A stretch of DNA of 64,000 nt from Pseudomonadota bacterium (GTDB taxonomy: Bacteria > Pseudomonadota > Gammaproteobacteria > Burkholderiales > Burkholderiaceae_C): the NCBI GenBank assembly GCA_018241405.1, contig JAFEDY010000034.1:1-64000 (forward strand), given 5' to 3'. The position numbers and the translations under genes are program-made. Shown here in pieces: positions 10,206-17,825 of this stretch; the stretch's first letter is position 1; each line of letters begins with the position of its first letter. The notes under the pieces are model-generated. The model saw only the letters and a list, made by a program, of their open reading frames with translations. It did not search any database and was not told the DNA's origin.

Positions 10206-10888
10206 CAACCTTCACTCCCTTTGCCAAGCAGCGTAATACGTGCCGGTGTACTGTTTGGCACTCGCTGCGGATCAAGTGAGACACCCGCAAGCTTCAGGAT
10301 TTTGAGTGGAATATCCATGTGTTTGTCTGTAGCGAGCATCAATTCATGAATTGGCGGAGTCTTGCCGTGATAAATGGCCTCACCACTCTTCAAGCAAAAA
10401 TTGATTCCGTTAGACCAAGAGTCTGGTAACTTGAGCTTAGGAGATAGGCCGCCCGAAAAACCGACCGCTGAGAGCCCAAGACCTGCCAATTTAAATGCGC
10501 ACGCACCATGATCTGCGTCAGGCCTTGTCCATTCATCATGAAGCTGTGCAGCACCATAGATCAGCCACATGGCATCAATACCCAACTTGAGATTTGGGTG
10601 CACCTGTTCAGCAACAAGTGAGGCGAATGATTTTAGCAACGATAATTCTTGACTGTATCTAAATAAAGCTGATGTGGTGGCTGGCGTTACAAAAAGCGCT
10701 GGAAACTGTCGCGGATAGCTTTGTGCCAGCATTCCATTTACAGAGTTGGCGACGCCGCCATTCTGCTCAAGGAGATGCTTGGTAGAGACAATCAGGCCCG
10801 GACAACCATCAGGCGATTTGCCGGTAGAGAGCAAATCGGCAGCAAGTCGTTTTGGAACGAAGGCAGGGTGCAAAGGTTCTATTTTCAT
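10205..10888 (-). CDS. uncharacterised protein of the accessory island
   Basis: I do not recognise this 227-residue protein. It starts at ATG 10888 behind a strong GAGGAAGG ribosome site and stops in a one-base overlap with the Bug gene. There is no signal peptide; a glycine-rich hydrophobic stretch, [18 protein letters not shown], lies near residue 135. Base composition is close to 50% GC, far below the neighbours, which points to recent transfer. The upstream open frame ending at 10892 is a partner gene whose 5' part has been replaced by IS DNA, so the gene was the second of a two-gene unit. An immunity or effector-type role is possible but nothing in the sequence proves it. Confidence 0.7.
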   Translation of the reverse strand: MKIEPLHPAFVPKRLAADLLSTGKSPDGCPGLIVSTKHLLEQNGGVANSVNGMLAQSYPRQFPALFVTPATTSALFRYSQELSLLKSFASLVAEQVHPNLKLGIDAMWLIYGAAQLHDEWTRPDADHGACAFKLAGLGLSAVGFSGGLSPKLKLPDSWSNGINFCLKSGEAIYHGKTPPIHELMLATDKHMDIPLKILKLAGVSLDPQRVPNSTPARITLLGKGSEG

Positions 10889-10891
10889 CAC

Positions 10892-11000
10892 TTACCCTTC
10901 CTCAAAAAACTGTTTTAGCTTAACGAAAACCGAGTTTGGAAAATTATCGCATTCCAGGCGATCAAGGGAAACCCATTCACTACTGGGCACCTCACGCAGA
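10892..11000 (-). pseudogene. 3' stub of a gene truncated by IS insertion
   Basis: The last ~30 codons of a minus-strand frame, reading WVSLDRLECDNFPNSVFVKL and then QFFEEG before a TAA stop, end three bases before the start of the accessory gene. Upstream of about 11000 the DNA becomes the antisense of the IS5 transposase, so the 5' part is gone. The AT-rich composition matches the downstream accessory gene and not the IS. The product is unknown. Confidence 0.5.
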
Positions 11001-11005
11001 TCATC

Positions 11006-11962
11006 GATGACCTGCTGCCCCGTGGTGACGGACGTAAGGGTGGACGCCCGCCATACCCCACCTCGGTCATGGTGCGCCTCCTGGTCTTGAAGTATCTGAA
11101 CCTGCACAGCGATGAGCAGGTCGAGTTCCAACTGCTTGACCGCATGAGCTACCAGCGCTTTTGCCTGCTGGAGGACAGCGCCACCATCCCCGACCGCAAT
11201 ACCGTCTGGCACTACCAGCAGCGCCTGGGCGTCGATGGGGTGACGGCCTTGTTCCAGGCTGTGGATGCCCAGTTGCTGAGCCACGGGTTCATTGCACGCT
11301 GCGGGCAGATCATCGACGCCACCCTGGTGCCCGCGCCCATCCAGCACTTCACCAAGGATGAGAAAGAACAGCTGGCGCAGGGCAAGCCCCCCGAGGACTG
11401 GAGCGAGGCCAAGCGCCGGCAGAAAGACCTGGACGCCACCCATACCAAAAAGCAGGGCAAGAGCTACCACGGCTACAAGCTCAGCATCAACGTGGATGTG
11501 AAGCACAAGTTCATCCGCCAGATCGTCACTGGCACCGCCAGCGAGCACGACAGCAGGCATTTTGATGAAGTCCTGGACGCGCACAACACCAGCCGGGATG
11601 TCTATGCCGACAAGGGCTACCCGAGCGCACGGCGCAGCGAAATGCTCAAGGCGCTGGACTACCGGGAACACATCCAGCGCAAGGCCCAGAAGAACAAGCC
11701 CCTGAGCGCATGCCAGAAGAAGCGCAATACGCGCATCGCCAAGATCCGTGCCCGAGTGGAGCACCCCTTTGCCCAGATGCGCCACATGGGCGGCAAGCTC
11801 ATTCGCACCATCGGCCAGGCACGCGCCACGGTCGCGATGACCATGATGGCGGCCTGCTACAACCTCAGGCGCCTGGCCAGGTTCCTCGAAGATGGCGTGG
11901 ATGCATTCTACAAGGGTAGGTCATCAAAGAGCGAGGTGCGCCTGCAGGGGGCCAATGCGTGA
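11006..11962 (+). pseudogene. IS5-family transposase, 5'-truncated
   Basis: DDE transposase of an IS5-family group. It keeps the KGGRPPYPTSVMVRLLVLKYL start of the InsH-N domain, the first catalytic Asp in QIIDATLVPAP, the second in VYADKGYPSA, and the Glu in RARVEHPFAQM. Relatives carry some 40 residues before the GGRPPY motif. Here the frame instead runs back into unrelated AT-rich DNA and a TAG at 10916, so the N-terminus and the left end of the element are missing. The first in-frame ATG is at 11069. The fragment interrupts the small gene on the other strand. It is probably inactive unless an N-terminally short protein still works. Confidence 0.8.
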
Positions 11963-12085
11963 AAAATGGGGCGGAAAACGCCCTGAAACACGCTATGTTT
12001 GCTCAAAAAATGGGCAGAACCGAAATCTCGGTCTACCTCAACCAACACGCTGCTGAAAACTGCGGTTTTAGAGGTTCCCTTTCGC
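11963..12085 (+). mobile_element. right-end remnant of the IS5-family element
   Basis: The stretch after the transposase stop, ending near GGTTTTAGAGGTTCCC, looks like the 3' untranslated part and right terminus of the IS. The matching left inverted repeat is not found because that end is lost, so the boundary is an estimate. Confidence 0.35.
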
Positions 12086-12130
12086 AGTTTGTGCCCGTCG
12101 TCAAGTTGGGGCTACCGTTTTGGCCATCGG

Positions 12131-12187
12131 GTCTAACTTTTCATCGCAGCCGACCGGCTACGCCGTCGGCTGAATTCAGGGCTGGGC
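12131..12187 (+). repeat. attC-like site 1 (integron cassette recombination site)
   Basis: A 57-base imperfect palindrome. Its left core box is GTCTAAC (fits RYYYAAC). The stem CAGCCGAC-c-GGC pairs with GCC-GTCGGCTG around a TAC loop, leaving one unpaired base. The right box is GCTGGGC, one change from GTTRRRY. Length, box order and the extrahelical base match the attC fold. A second site of the same orientation lies 1.2 kb downstream. Confidence 0.5.
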
Positions 12188-12245
12188 CTCGCAGAACGCC
12201 GGAGCCGAGTCCTCACAGTCTTGAGAATGCTCAACCTCATGCCCT

Positions 12246-12284
12246 GTAGTCGGCATACGATGGATTCGTAGCCATCTCGACTAC
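12246..12284 (+). other. two-tier hairpin upstream of the cupin gene
   Basis: GTAGTCG (12246-12252) pairs perfectly with CGACTAC (12278-12284), and inside it GATGG pairs with CCATC. The structure ends 18 bases before the start codon at 12303. It could be part of the mRNA leader or of a degenerate recombination site. Confidence 0.4.
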
Positions 12285-12302
12285 GTCCACACGGAGCAAA
12301 CG

Positions 12303-12686
12303 ATGATGTCGCATACACAAAAGGCCAGGCTCACACTTGCAGCAACGCTGCTCGGCGTAGCCGCCGCAGGCGACGTTGCCGCGCAACAGAACCCTCGCTC
12401 ATTTGTTGCCTCCCCAGAGATCTACAAGGTCTTGGCGCAAAACGAACAATTCAAGGTCATCTCTGTAGTTTGGCGGCCGGGCCAGAAGGATGCCCTTCAC
12501 GCGCACCCTGCGAACGCCGTCTACTACCTGACAGACTGCAGTCTCCGAATCTACGCACCTGATGGATCCTTCCATGACGCACAGCCGAAGGCCGGCTACG
12601 CCGTGGTACAGGCACCAATTCCGGGGCACGTCCTGGAGAACACTGGGTCAAACGAATGCAGACTCGTCATGTTTGAACCGTCGTAG
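12303..12686 (+). CDS. exported cupin-fold protein
   Basis: A 127-residue protein with a signal peptide (residues 1 to about 27, hydrophobic core LTLAATLLGVAAAGDVAA) and a single small cupin-like barrel. Motif-like segments are KDALHAHPANAVYYL (two metal-ligand-type histidines) near residue 62 and GHVLENTGSNECRLVMFE at the end. Small beta-barrel proteins like this often occur on integron cassettes. It is the first gene between two attC-like sites. The start could be the first or second of two adjacent ATGs (12303, 12306). Function is unknown beyond a likely periplasmic location. Confidence 0.7.
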   Translation: MMSHTQKARLTLAATLLGVAAAGDVAAQQNPRSFVASPEIYKVLAQNEQFKVISVVWRPGQKDALHAHPANAVYYLTDCSLRIYAPDGSFHDAQPKAGYAVVQAPIPGHVLENTGSNECRLVMFEPS

Positions 12687-12711
12687 AGCGAGGCCTAACT
12701 CTAGGCATCAC

Positions 12712-13293
12712 ATGGAAATCACAGCACGCGTCGTACGAACCCTTGTCGAGACCGCGGCCCTTGCCCTGCTTGTTGGCTGTGCGAGCACATCGGTGACGCT
12801 CCAGCCGTCGCCTCAAACACCAGTCTGTGATCGCTCGGCGGCCGTGCTTGTCGTCTGGGCTCCGAACTGGCGCCCCGATCAGAAGGATGTTGCCGCTCGC
12901 GAGCAAGCTGCCAATACGGGTCTTGCAGACTTTCTGGCCCAGTCCGATTGTTTCGCGCGCACCGAGTTGCGCCGTGTCCCCGAACTCACACCACCTGCAG
13001 TCCGCGCGCAGTTGGTCGAGAAGCCGGGTGACTTCACGAAGGTTCTGGCTATCGAAGTCCGTGAGCTTGGGCCTGTTGTCAAACTCTTGTCCTCTGCGGC
13101 GCTCGTCGAAGGTGGAACCGAGGTTGTTTTCGAGGTCACCGAGTTTTCGGTCCGGTCGGTCACCGAGCAACGCCGGTTCACGGTTCACTGGCAGAACGGC
13201 GGCCCCGGTGTGGTCAAGGGTGTGGCCAGTTTGCCCGGCGACATGCAGGCCGCCTTGCGTGCCGGGTTGCAACCGGGTGCTTCCGTAAGGTGA
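12712..13293 (+). CDS. putative lipoprotein of the cassette remnant
   Basis: A 193-residue predicted outer-membrane or periplasmic lipoprotein. The start at 12712 gives a signal sequence, TLVETAALALLVGC, with a lipobox LVGC (Cys near residue 20); the in-frame region upstream has no such feature and overlaps the cupin gene. I recognise no enzymatic motif. The mature part is mixed alpha/beta and ends near ALRAGLQPGASVR. The start lacks a clear ribosome site, as is common for cassette genes. The core box GCCTAAC stands two bases after the stop codon, and another copy (12693-12699) stands just before the gene. Confidence 0.65.
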   Translation: MEITARVVRTLVETAALALLVGCASTSVTLQPSPQTPVCDRSAAVLVVWAPNWRPDQKDVAAREQAANTGLADFLAQSDCFARTELRRVPELTPPAVRAQLVEKPGDFTKVLAIEVRELGPVVKLLSSAALVEGGTEVVFEVTEFSVRSVTEQRRFTVHWQNGGPGVVKGVASLPGDMQAALRAGLQPGASVR

Positions 13294-13294
13294 T

Positions 13295-13345
13295 GCCTAA
13301 CAGATCGCTGCAACGGACACTAACTTTTCGTCGCAGCCAACCGCC
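13295..13345 (+). repeat. degenerate attC-like remnant
   Basis: GCCTAAC directly after the lipoprotein stop begins the stretch. It is followed at 13311 by CTAACTTTTCGTCGCAGCC, which closely resembles the left half of attC-like site 1 (CTAACTTTTCATCGCAGCC). No convincing right-hand box was found, so these look like decayed or recombined half sites. Confidence 0.35.
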
Positions 13346-13398
13346 TTTGCCGTTTCCAGCGCCGCGTGTCTGCGTGGCACTCCCGTTTCCAGCGTCGG

Positions 13399-13458
13399 GT
13401 CTAACGCGGCACTCAAGCCGACCCGCCTACGGCGGGCGGCTTACCTTAGCCGTTGCGT
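13399..13458 (+). repeat. attC-like site 2
   Basis: A 60-base imperfect palindrome in the same orientation as site 1. The left box is GTCTAAC and the right box GTTGCGT (GTTRRRY with one change). In the stem, AAGCC pairs with GGCTT and CCCGCC with GGCGGG, with a GA-versus-C asymmetry and a TAC loop. The inner sequence CTCAAGCCGAC matches the L box seen in chromosomal-integron attC sites of pseudomonads and relatives. Confidence 0.55.
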
Positions 13459-13639
13459 TTCCCCGCTTTGTGTTCTCTTGCGCCTGGCTGCGGGCGCTGC
13501 GGTCGGCGTTCTGGTCTGCGCCATCGGCCAGTCTTCAATCATCACGCGCTCGCTCGCCCTGGCAACGCTGCGCCGCGTAGGTGGCTGCGGGCATCTCCGA
13601 TAATCGCCCCCTGCCCCTCTCCAACCCATTGTTTCTGCC

Positions 13640-14038
13640 ATGCGCCACTTCGCCCCGCTGCTTGCTGCCCTGCTCCTGTCTCCTGCCGCCTTTGCACAGG
13701 CCGCGCCCGTTACGACCGGCTCCGGCCTGGTTTTTGAGTCGATCAAGGAGGGCAGCGGTAAAGCGCCCCAGGCCACCGACACGGTCAAGGTGCATTACCG
13801 CGGCAGCCTTGCCGACGGCAAGGAGTTCGACAGCTCGTACAAGCGCGGCGAACCCACCGAGTTTCCGCTCAACCGCGTCATTCCCTGCTGGACCGAAGGC
13901 CTGCAGCGCATGAAGCCCGGCGGCAAGGCGCGCCTGACCTGCCCCCCTGGTATCGCCTATGGGGCGCGCGGCGCGGGCGGGGTGATCCCGCCCAACGCCA
14001 CGCTGCACTTCGAGGTCGAACTGCTCTCGGTGCGCTGA
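13640..14038 (+). CDS. FKBP-type peptidyl-prolyl cis-trans isomerase, exported
   Basis: A 132-residue single-domain FKBP with a signal peptide (LAALLLSPAAFAQA), so it acts in the periplasm on proline peptide bonds of folding proteins. Family blocks are DTVKVHYRGSLADGKEFDSSYKR without gaps (from about residue 47), then FPLNRVIPCWTEGLQRMKPG and the C-terminal YGARGAGGVIPPNATLHFEVELL. It is the first core gene after the accessory island. A GATAAT -10-like element lies about 40 bases before the start codon. Confidence 0.92.
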   Translation: MRHFAPLLAALLLSPAAFAQAAPVTTGSGLVFESIKEGSGKAPQATDTVKVHYRGSLADGKEFDSSYKRGEPTEFPLNRVIPCWTEGLQRMKPGGKARLTCPPGIAYGARGAGGVIPPNATLHFEVELLSVR

Positions 14039-14077
14039 CCCCGCCGAGCCGGCCTGCGGCCCCACGCCACCGCCGCC

Positions 14078-16264
14078 ATGAGCGAACCTGACCTGTCTTT
14101 TCTGATGCGCGCTGCCGAGCCGGCGCCCGAGTCCCCGCGGCCGCCGCCGGGCTTGGCCGAGCGGCGCGGCCCCGAGCGCCCCGGTGGCGCCGTGGCCAAG
14201 CTGATTGCCGAGCTGCGCGCATCGCAGGCCGAGCTGGAGACGCAGAACAAGGTGCTGCGCTACAGCCAGGCGGCGGCGGAGAGCGCCTCCGAGCGCTTCG
14301 AGGCACTGTTCTCCAACGTGCCGCTGTCGCTCATGGTGCTGGACGAGCACGATGTGGTGGTACAGGCCAATTCCATGGCCCAGCGCTCGTTCCAGCCCGG
14401 TGAGCATGACCGGCCCCTGACCGCGCTGATGCCCTTCGTCAGCGCCAGGCACGCGGCGCGCGTGCGCGCCACGTTTGCGGCGGCGCTGGAGCATGGCACG
14501 GCCGAGGCCAACGAGGTCGTGTTCGAGATCGACGCGCACCGGCACATCATGGGCGACCTGCATATCGCCCGCATCGAATCGCTCACCGACGACGAGGCGC
14601 CGCTCACGCAGTATCTCTGCGCCGTCATCGACCAGGGCCCGCTGCTGGCCGAGCGCCAGGCCCTGCAGCGCAGCGCCCAGGAGCTGCAGGAGCGCAATGC
14701 GCAGCTGCACGCCGGCGAGCGGCGCCTGGAGGCCGTGATCAACTCGGCGCTCGACGCCATCATCTGCGTGGACCAGCACGAGCGCATCACCGTCTTCAAT
14801 CCTACGGCCGCCATGCTGTTCCAGTGCGCCACCAGCGACGCTCTGGGCAGCCCGCTGAGCCGCTTTCTGCCCGATGCCCAGCAGGTCATGGCCTTCGCCC
14901 AGCTGACCACCCAGGCGGCGCTGGGGGAGATGACGGCGCTCACCGCCTCGGGGCGAGACTTGGCGGTGGAGATCAGCGTCTCGTTCGAGCGCCACGCCGA
15001 GGGCGAGACCACCACCGTCTTCGCCCGCGACCTCACGGGCAGAAAGCGCGAGGAGGCGCGCCGCAGCGCCCTGGAAGCGCAACTGCGCGAGTCGCACAAG
15101 ATGCAGGCCGTGGGCACCATGGCCGGCGGCATTGCGCACGACTTCAACAACATCCTGCACGCCATTCTGGGCAATGTGGAGCTGGCCAAGGCCGACTGCC
15201 AGGCCGGCACGCCGCTGCACGAGAGCCTGCTGGAGATCGACAAGGCCGGGCGGCGCGCGCGCGACCTGGTGCGCCAGATCCTCACCTTCAGCCGCAACGA
15301 GGCGCCCCAGCGCAGCGCCGTGGCGCTGGCCGAGGTGGCGCACGACACGGAGCGCCTGCTGCGCGTCACTCTGCCGCCGGAGATCGAGCTGAACGTGCAT
15401 ATCCCGCCCGACCTTCCCGCGCTGCTGGCCGATGCCACACAAGTGGAGCAGGCATTGCTGAACCTGTGCACCAACGCCGTCCACGCCATAGGCAGCGCAA
15501 GCAGCGCAGGTGGCGCACGCGGTCACATCCAGGTAGATGCGACGCTGGTCAAGCCCGAGGTGCACCTGCGCGAGAGCCTGGGGCTGGCCGCGGGCGACTA
15601 TGTCGCGCTGCGCGTGCAGGACAGCGGCCCCGGCATGGACGAGGCCACGCTGTCGCGCATCTTCGAGCCCTTTTTCACCACCAAGCCGGTGGGCCAGGGC
15701 ACGGGACTGGGCCTGGCCGTGGTGCATGGCGTCATGCGCACGCATGGCGGCGGCATCGACGTGCACAGCGCGCCGGGCCAGGGCAGCCGCTTCACGCTGT
15801 ACTTTCCGGTAGCTGCCCAGGCCCTGTCTGTTCCGTCAGCCCCCACCGCACCCAAGGCCGCGCCCAAGGCGCCTGCACCGTCCATGGGCGAACGCCAGCG
15901 GCATGTGATGTATGTGGATGACGACGAGGCTCTGGTCTTTCTGGTGCGGCGCCTGCTGCAACGTCGCGGCTATGCGGTCAGCGCCTTCACCGACCCGCAC
16001 GAGGCCACCGACGCACTGCGCGCCGCGCCCGAGCGCTACGACCTGCTGGTCACCGACTACAACATGCCTGGCTACTCGGGCCTGGACCTGGTGCGGGCCG
16101 CGCGTGCCATCCGTCCCGACCTGCCCGTGGCCCTGGCCTCAGGCTATGTCACCACCGAGATCGAGCAGGCCGCATTGGCCGAGGGCGCGCGCGCGCTGAT
16201 CCACAAGCCCAACGACGTGGATGAGCTGTGCGCCACCGTGGACCGCCTGGCCCATGAGCGCTGA
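14078..16264 (+). CDS. hybrid sensor histidine kinase/response regulator, PAS-containing
   Basis: A 728-residue soluble hybrid kinase with no membrane segment. Order: N-terminal coiled coil (35-75), two PAS-like domains (about 72-190 and 212-325), HisKA with the phospho-acceptor His354 in GGIAHDFNNIL, HATPase with N box NLCTNAVHA (about 463), G1 box DSGPGMDE and G2 box GTGLGLAVV, a Pro/Ala linker, and a C-terminal receiver with acidic pocket DDD (614-616) and phospho-acceptor Asp660. No DNA-binding output partner lies next to it; signal output must go through another protein or the receiver controls the kinase itself. The stop codon overlaps the next gene by 11 bases. Confidence 0.92.
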   Translation: MSEPDLSFLMRAAEPAPESPRPPPGLAERRGPERPGGAVAKLIAELRASQAELETQNKVLRYSQAAAESASERFEALFSNVPLSLMVLDEHDVVVQANSMAQRSFQPGEHDRPLTALMPFVSARHAARVRATFAAALEHGTAEANEVVFEIDAHRHIMGDLHIARIESLTDDEAPLTQYLCAVIDQGPLLAERQALQRSAQELQERNAQLHAGERRLEAVINSALDAIICVDQHERITVFNPTAAMLFQCATSDALGSPLSRFLPDAQQVMAFAQLTTQAALGEMTALTASGRDLAVEISVSFERHAEGETTTVFARDLTGRKREEARRSALEAQLRESHKMQAVGTMAGGIAHDFNNILHAILGNVELAKADCQAGTPLHESLLEIDKAGRRARDLVRQILTFSRNEAPQRSAVALAEVAHDTERLLRVTLPPEIELNVHIPPDLPALLADATQVEQALLNLCTNAVHAIGSASSAGGARGHIQVDATLVKPEVHLRESLGLAAGDYVALRVQDSGPGMDEATLSRIFEPFFTTKPVGQGTGLGLAVVHGVMRTHGGGIDVHSAPGQGSRFTLYFPVAAQALSVPSAPTAPKAAPKAPAPSMGERQRHVMYVDDDEALVFLVRRLLQRRGYAVSAFTDPHEATDALRAAPERYDLLVTDYNMPGYSGLDLVRAARAIRPDLPVALASGYVTTEIEQAALAEGARALIHKPNDVDELCATVDRLAHER

Positions 16265-16910
16265 CGTCGCTTGCCTGCACGCAGGCGATACGCTGCTGGT
16301 GCTGGACAAGCCCGCCGGCCTGCTGTGCGTGCCAGGGCGCGGCCCTGACAAGCAGGATGCCTTGAGCACGCGCGCACAGGCCCTGTGGCCTGACGCGCTC
16401 GTCGTGCACCGGCTGGATCAGGCCACCTCGGGCCTGGTGCTGATGGCGCGCGGCACTGCGATGCAGCGCGCCCTCAGCCACGCTTTTGCCGAGCGCCTGG
16501 TGCACAAGCGCTACCAGGCCGTGGTGGCGGGCCGGCTGCAAGCACCTACCACCAGCGATGGTGAAGGCTGGAGCGAAATCACCCTGCCCATCGCCGCCGA
16601 CTGGGAGCGCCGACCGCTGCGCGTCATCGATAGCGCCCAGGGCAAGCCCAGCGTCACGCGCTGGCGCGTGCTGACGCACGATGAAGTCCACAACACCACG
16701 CGCGTGGAGCTCGAACCCATCACCGGCCGCACGCACCAGCTGCGCGTGCATCTGGCGGCGCTGGGCCACTCCATACTGGGCGATGCGCTCTACGCCGATG
16801 CCGCCACCCAGGCCCGCGCGCCGCGCCTGCTGCTGCATGCCTGCGCGCTGGGGTTTGCGCATCCGCTGCGCGGCGGCTGGTGCGGCTACGTTTCGCAACC
16901 TCCGTTTTGA
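16254..16910 (+). CDS. RluA-family RNA pseudouridine synthase
   Basis: A 218-residue pseudouridine synthase that isomerises uridine in rRNA or tRNA. The catalytic motif HRLDQATSG, with Asp55, is intact. The flanking motifs are VLDKPAGLLCVPG near residue 16 and the C-terminal PITGRTHQLRVHLAALGHSI. There is no S4 domain, so it is closest to the short RluA/TruC type. The start at 16254 lies inside the last codons of the kinase gene, so translation is coupled. The target position cannot be told from sequence alone. Confidence 0.9.
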   Translation: MSADVACLHAGDTLLVLDKPAGLLCVPGRGPDKQDALSTRAQALWPDALVVHRLDQATSGLVLMARGTAMQRALSHAFAERLVHKRYQAVVAGRLQAPTTSDGEGWSEITLPIAADWERRPLRVIDSAQGKPSVTRWRVLTHDEVHNTTRVELEPITGRTHQLRVHLAALGHSILGDALYADAATQARAPRLLLHACALGFAHPLRGGWCGYVSQPPF

Positions 16911-16954
16911 CCCATGGCAGGCAGGCCATCGCCGCGGGCGGCTACCATGGCGGG

Positions 16955-17725
16955 ATGACGCAACGGCTTTTCATCCTCACGGGTGCCTCGCGTGGCATGG
17001 GCTTGGGCCTGGCCCGCCAGCTGCTGCAGCCCGGCCACACGCTGGTCTGCATGGCGCGCCACAGCGTCCCAGAGCTGGCCGCCAGCGCGCCCGAAGGCGC
17101 CGTGCTGGAGCAGTGGGCGGTGGATCTGTCCCAACCGGTGCAAGCCGCGCAGCGCCTGCAGGCCTGGCTGGCTGGGCAGCCCGCCAACCACTACGCCAGT
17201 GCCACGCTGATCAACAACGCGGGCGTGATTCCGCGCATCGCGCCGCTGTCGGCCTGCAACAGTGCCGAGGACATGGCCGACCAGGCCAACGCCCTGCGCG
17301 TGGGGCTGGAGGCGCCCATGCTGCTCACCGCCGCCTTTCTGGGCACAACCGAGGCCTGGGCCAGCGTGGACCGCAGGGTGCTCAACATTTCCTCCGGCCT
17401 GGGCCGGCGTGCCATGGCATCACAGGCCGCCTACTGCGCAGCCAAGGCGGGGCTGGATCATTTCACGCGCTGCCTGGCGCTGGACGAAGCCGCCAAACCC
17501 CATGGCGCCAGGGTATGCTCACTGGCACCCGGTGTGATCGACACCGACATGCAGGTCCAGTTGCGCGGCGCCCACCCGGCCGACTTTCCGGATCAGCAGA
17601 GCTTCGCCGCCCTCAAGACGGGCGACAAGCTCACATCCTCTCAGGCCGCCGCTGCACGCGTGCTGGCATGGCTTGAGCGCTCGGACTTCGGCAACAACCC
17701 CGTGGCCGATGTGCGCGATGCCTGA
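16955..17725 (+). CDS. short-chain dehydrogenase/reductase
   Basis: A 256-residue classical SDR. The cofactor motif TGASRGMGLGLA is at residue 9, the NNAG motif near 86, a catalytic Ser in ISSGLG, and YxxxK as YCAAK near 155. The overall pattern (VDLSQ, the acidic block before the active site, and the APGVIDTDMQ end) is like sepiapterin or benzil reductase-type enzymes, which favour NADPH. The start at 16955 is the ATG just before the cofactor strand; an in-frame extension overlaps the synthase gene. The substrate is unknown. Confidence 0.87.
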   Translation: MTQRLFILTGASRGMGLGLARQLLQPGHTLVCMARHSVPELAASAPEGAVLEQWAVDLSQPVQAAQRLQAWLAGQPANHYASATLINNAGVIPRIAPLSACNSAEDMADQANALRVGLEAPMLLTAAFLGTTEAWASVDRRVLNISSGLGRRAMASQAAYCAAKAGLDHFTRCLALDEAAKPHGARVCSLAPGVIDTDMQVQLRGAHPADFPDQQSFAALKTGDKLTSSQAAAARVLAWLERSDFGNNPVADVRDA

Positions 17726-17748
17726 GCCTCCTGTTGGTCACACTACGT

Positions 17749-17797
17749 ATTTGATAGCTTGTTGCGCTTACCCACCGGGCGTTAGAGCCCAATTTTC
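17749..17797. repeat. dispersed intergenic palindrome, copy 5
   Basis: Plus strand TTTGATAGCTTGTTGCGCTT, loop, GGGCGTTAGAGCCC and an AATTTT end. It is one of the best-conserved copies in the window. It lies between the SDR stop and the bktB ribosome site. Confidence 0.65.
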
Positions 17798-17825
17798 TTG
17801 AAACCACCTAGTACTGGAGAAAACC

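Noticed and set aside
10892..11785. A 297-residue minus-strand frame covering the IS and the gene stub
   Set aside because: Most of it is antisense to the transposase; only the last ~30 codons have independent support, so only these are listed as a stub.
12693..12711. GCCTAAC followed by CTAGGC as a complete attC site between the two cassette genes
   Set aside because: Too short, no right-hand box; the next gene starts 12 bases later. Kept only as a half site.
13535..15766. A 743-residue minus-strand open frame antisense to the hybrid kinase
   Set aside because: Composition is a His/Arg/Gln-rich shadow of a high-GC gene; the plus strand has clear kinase motifs throughout.
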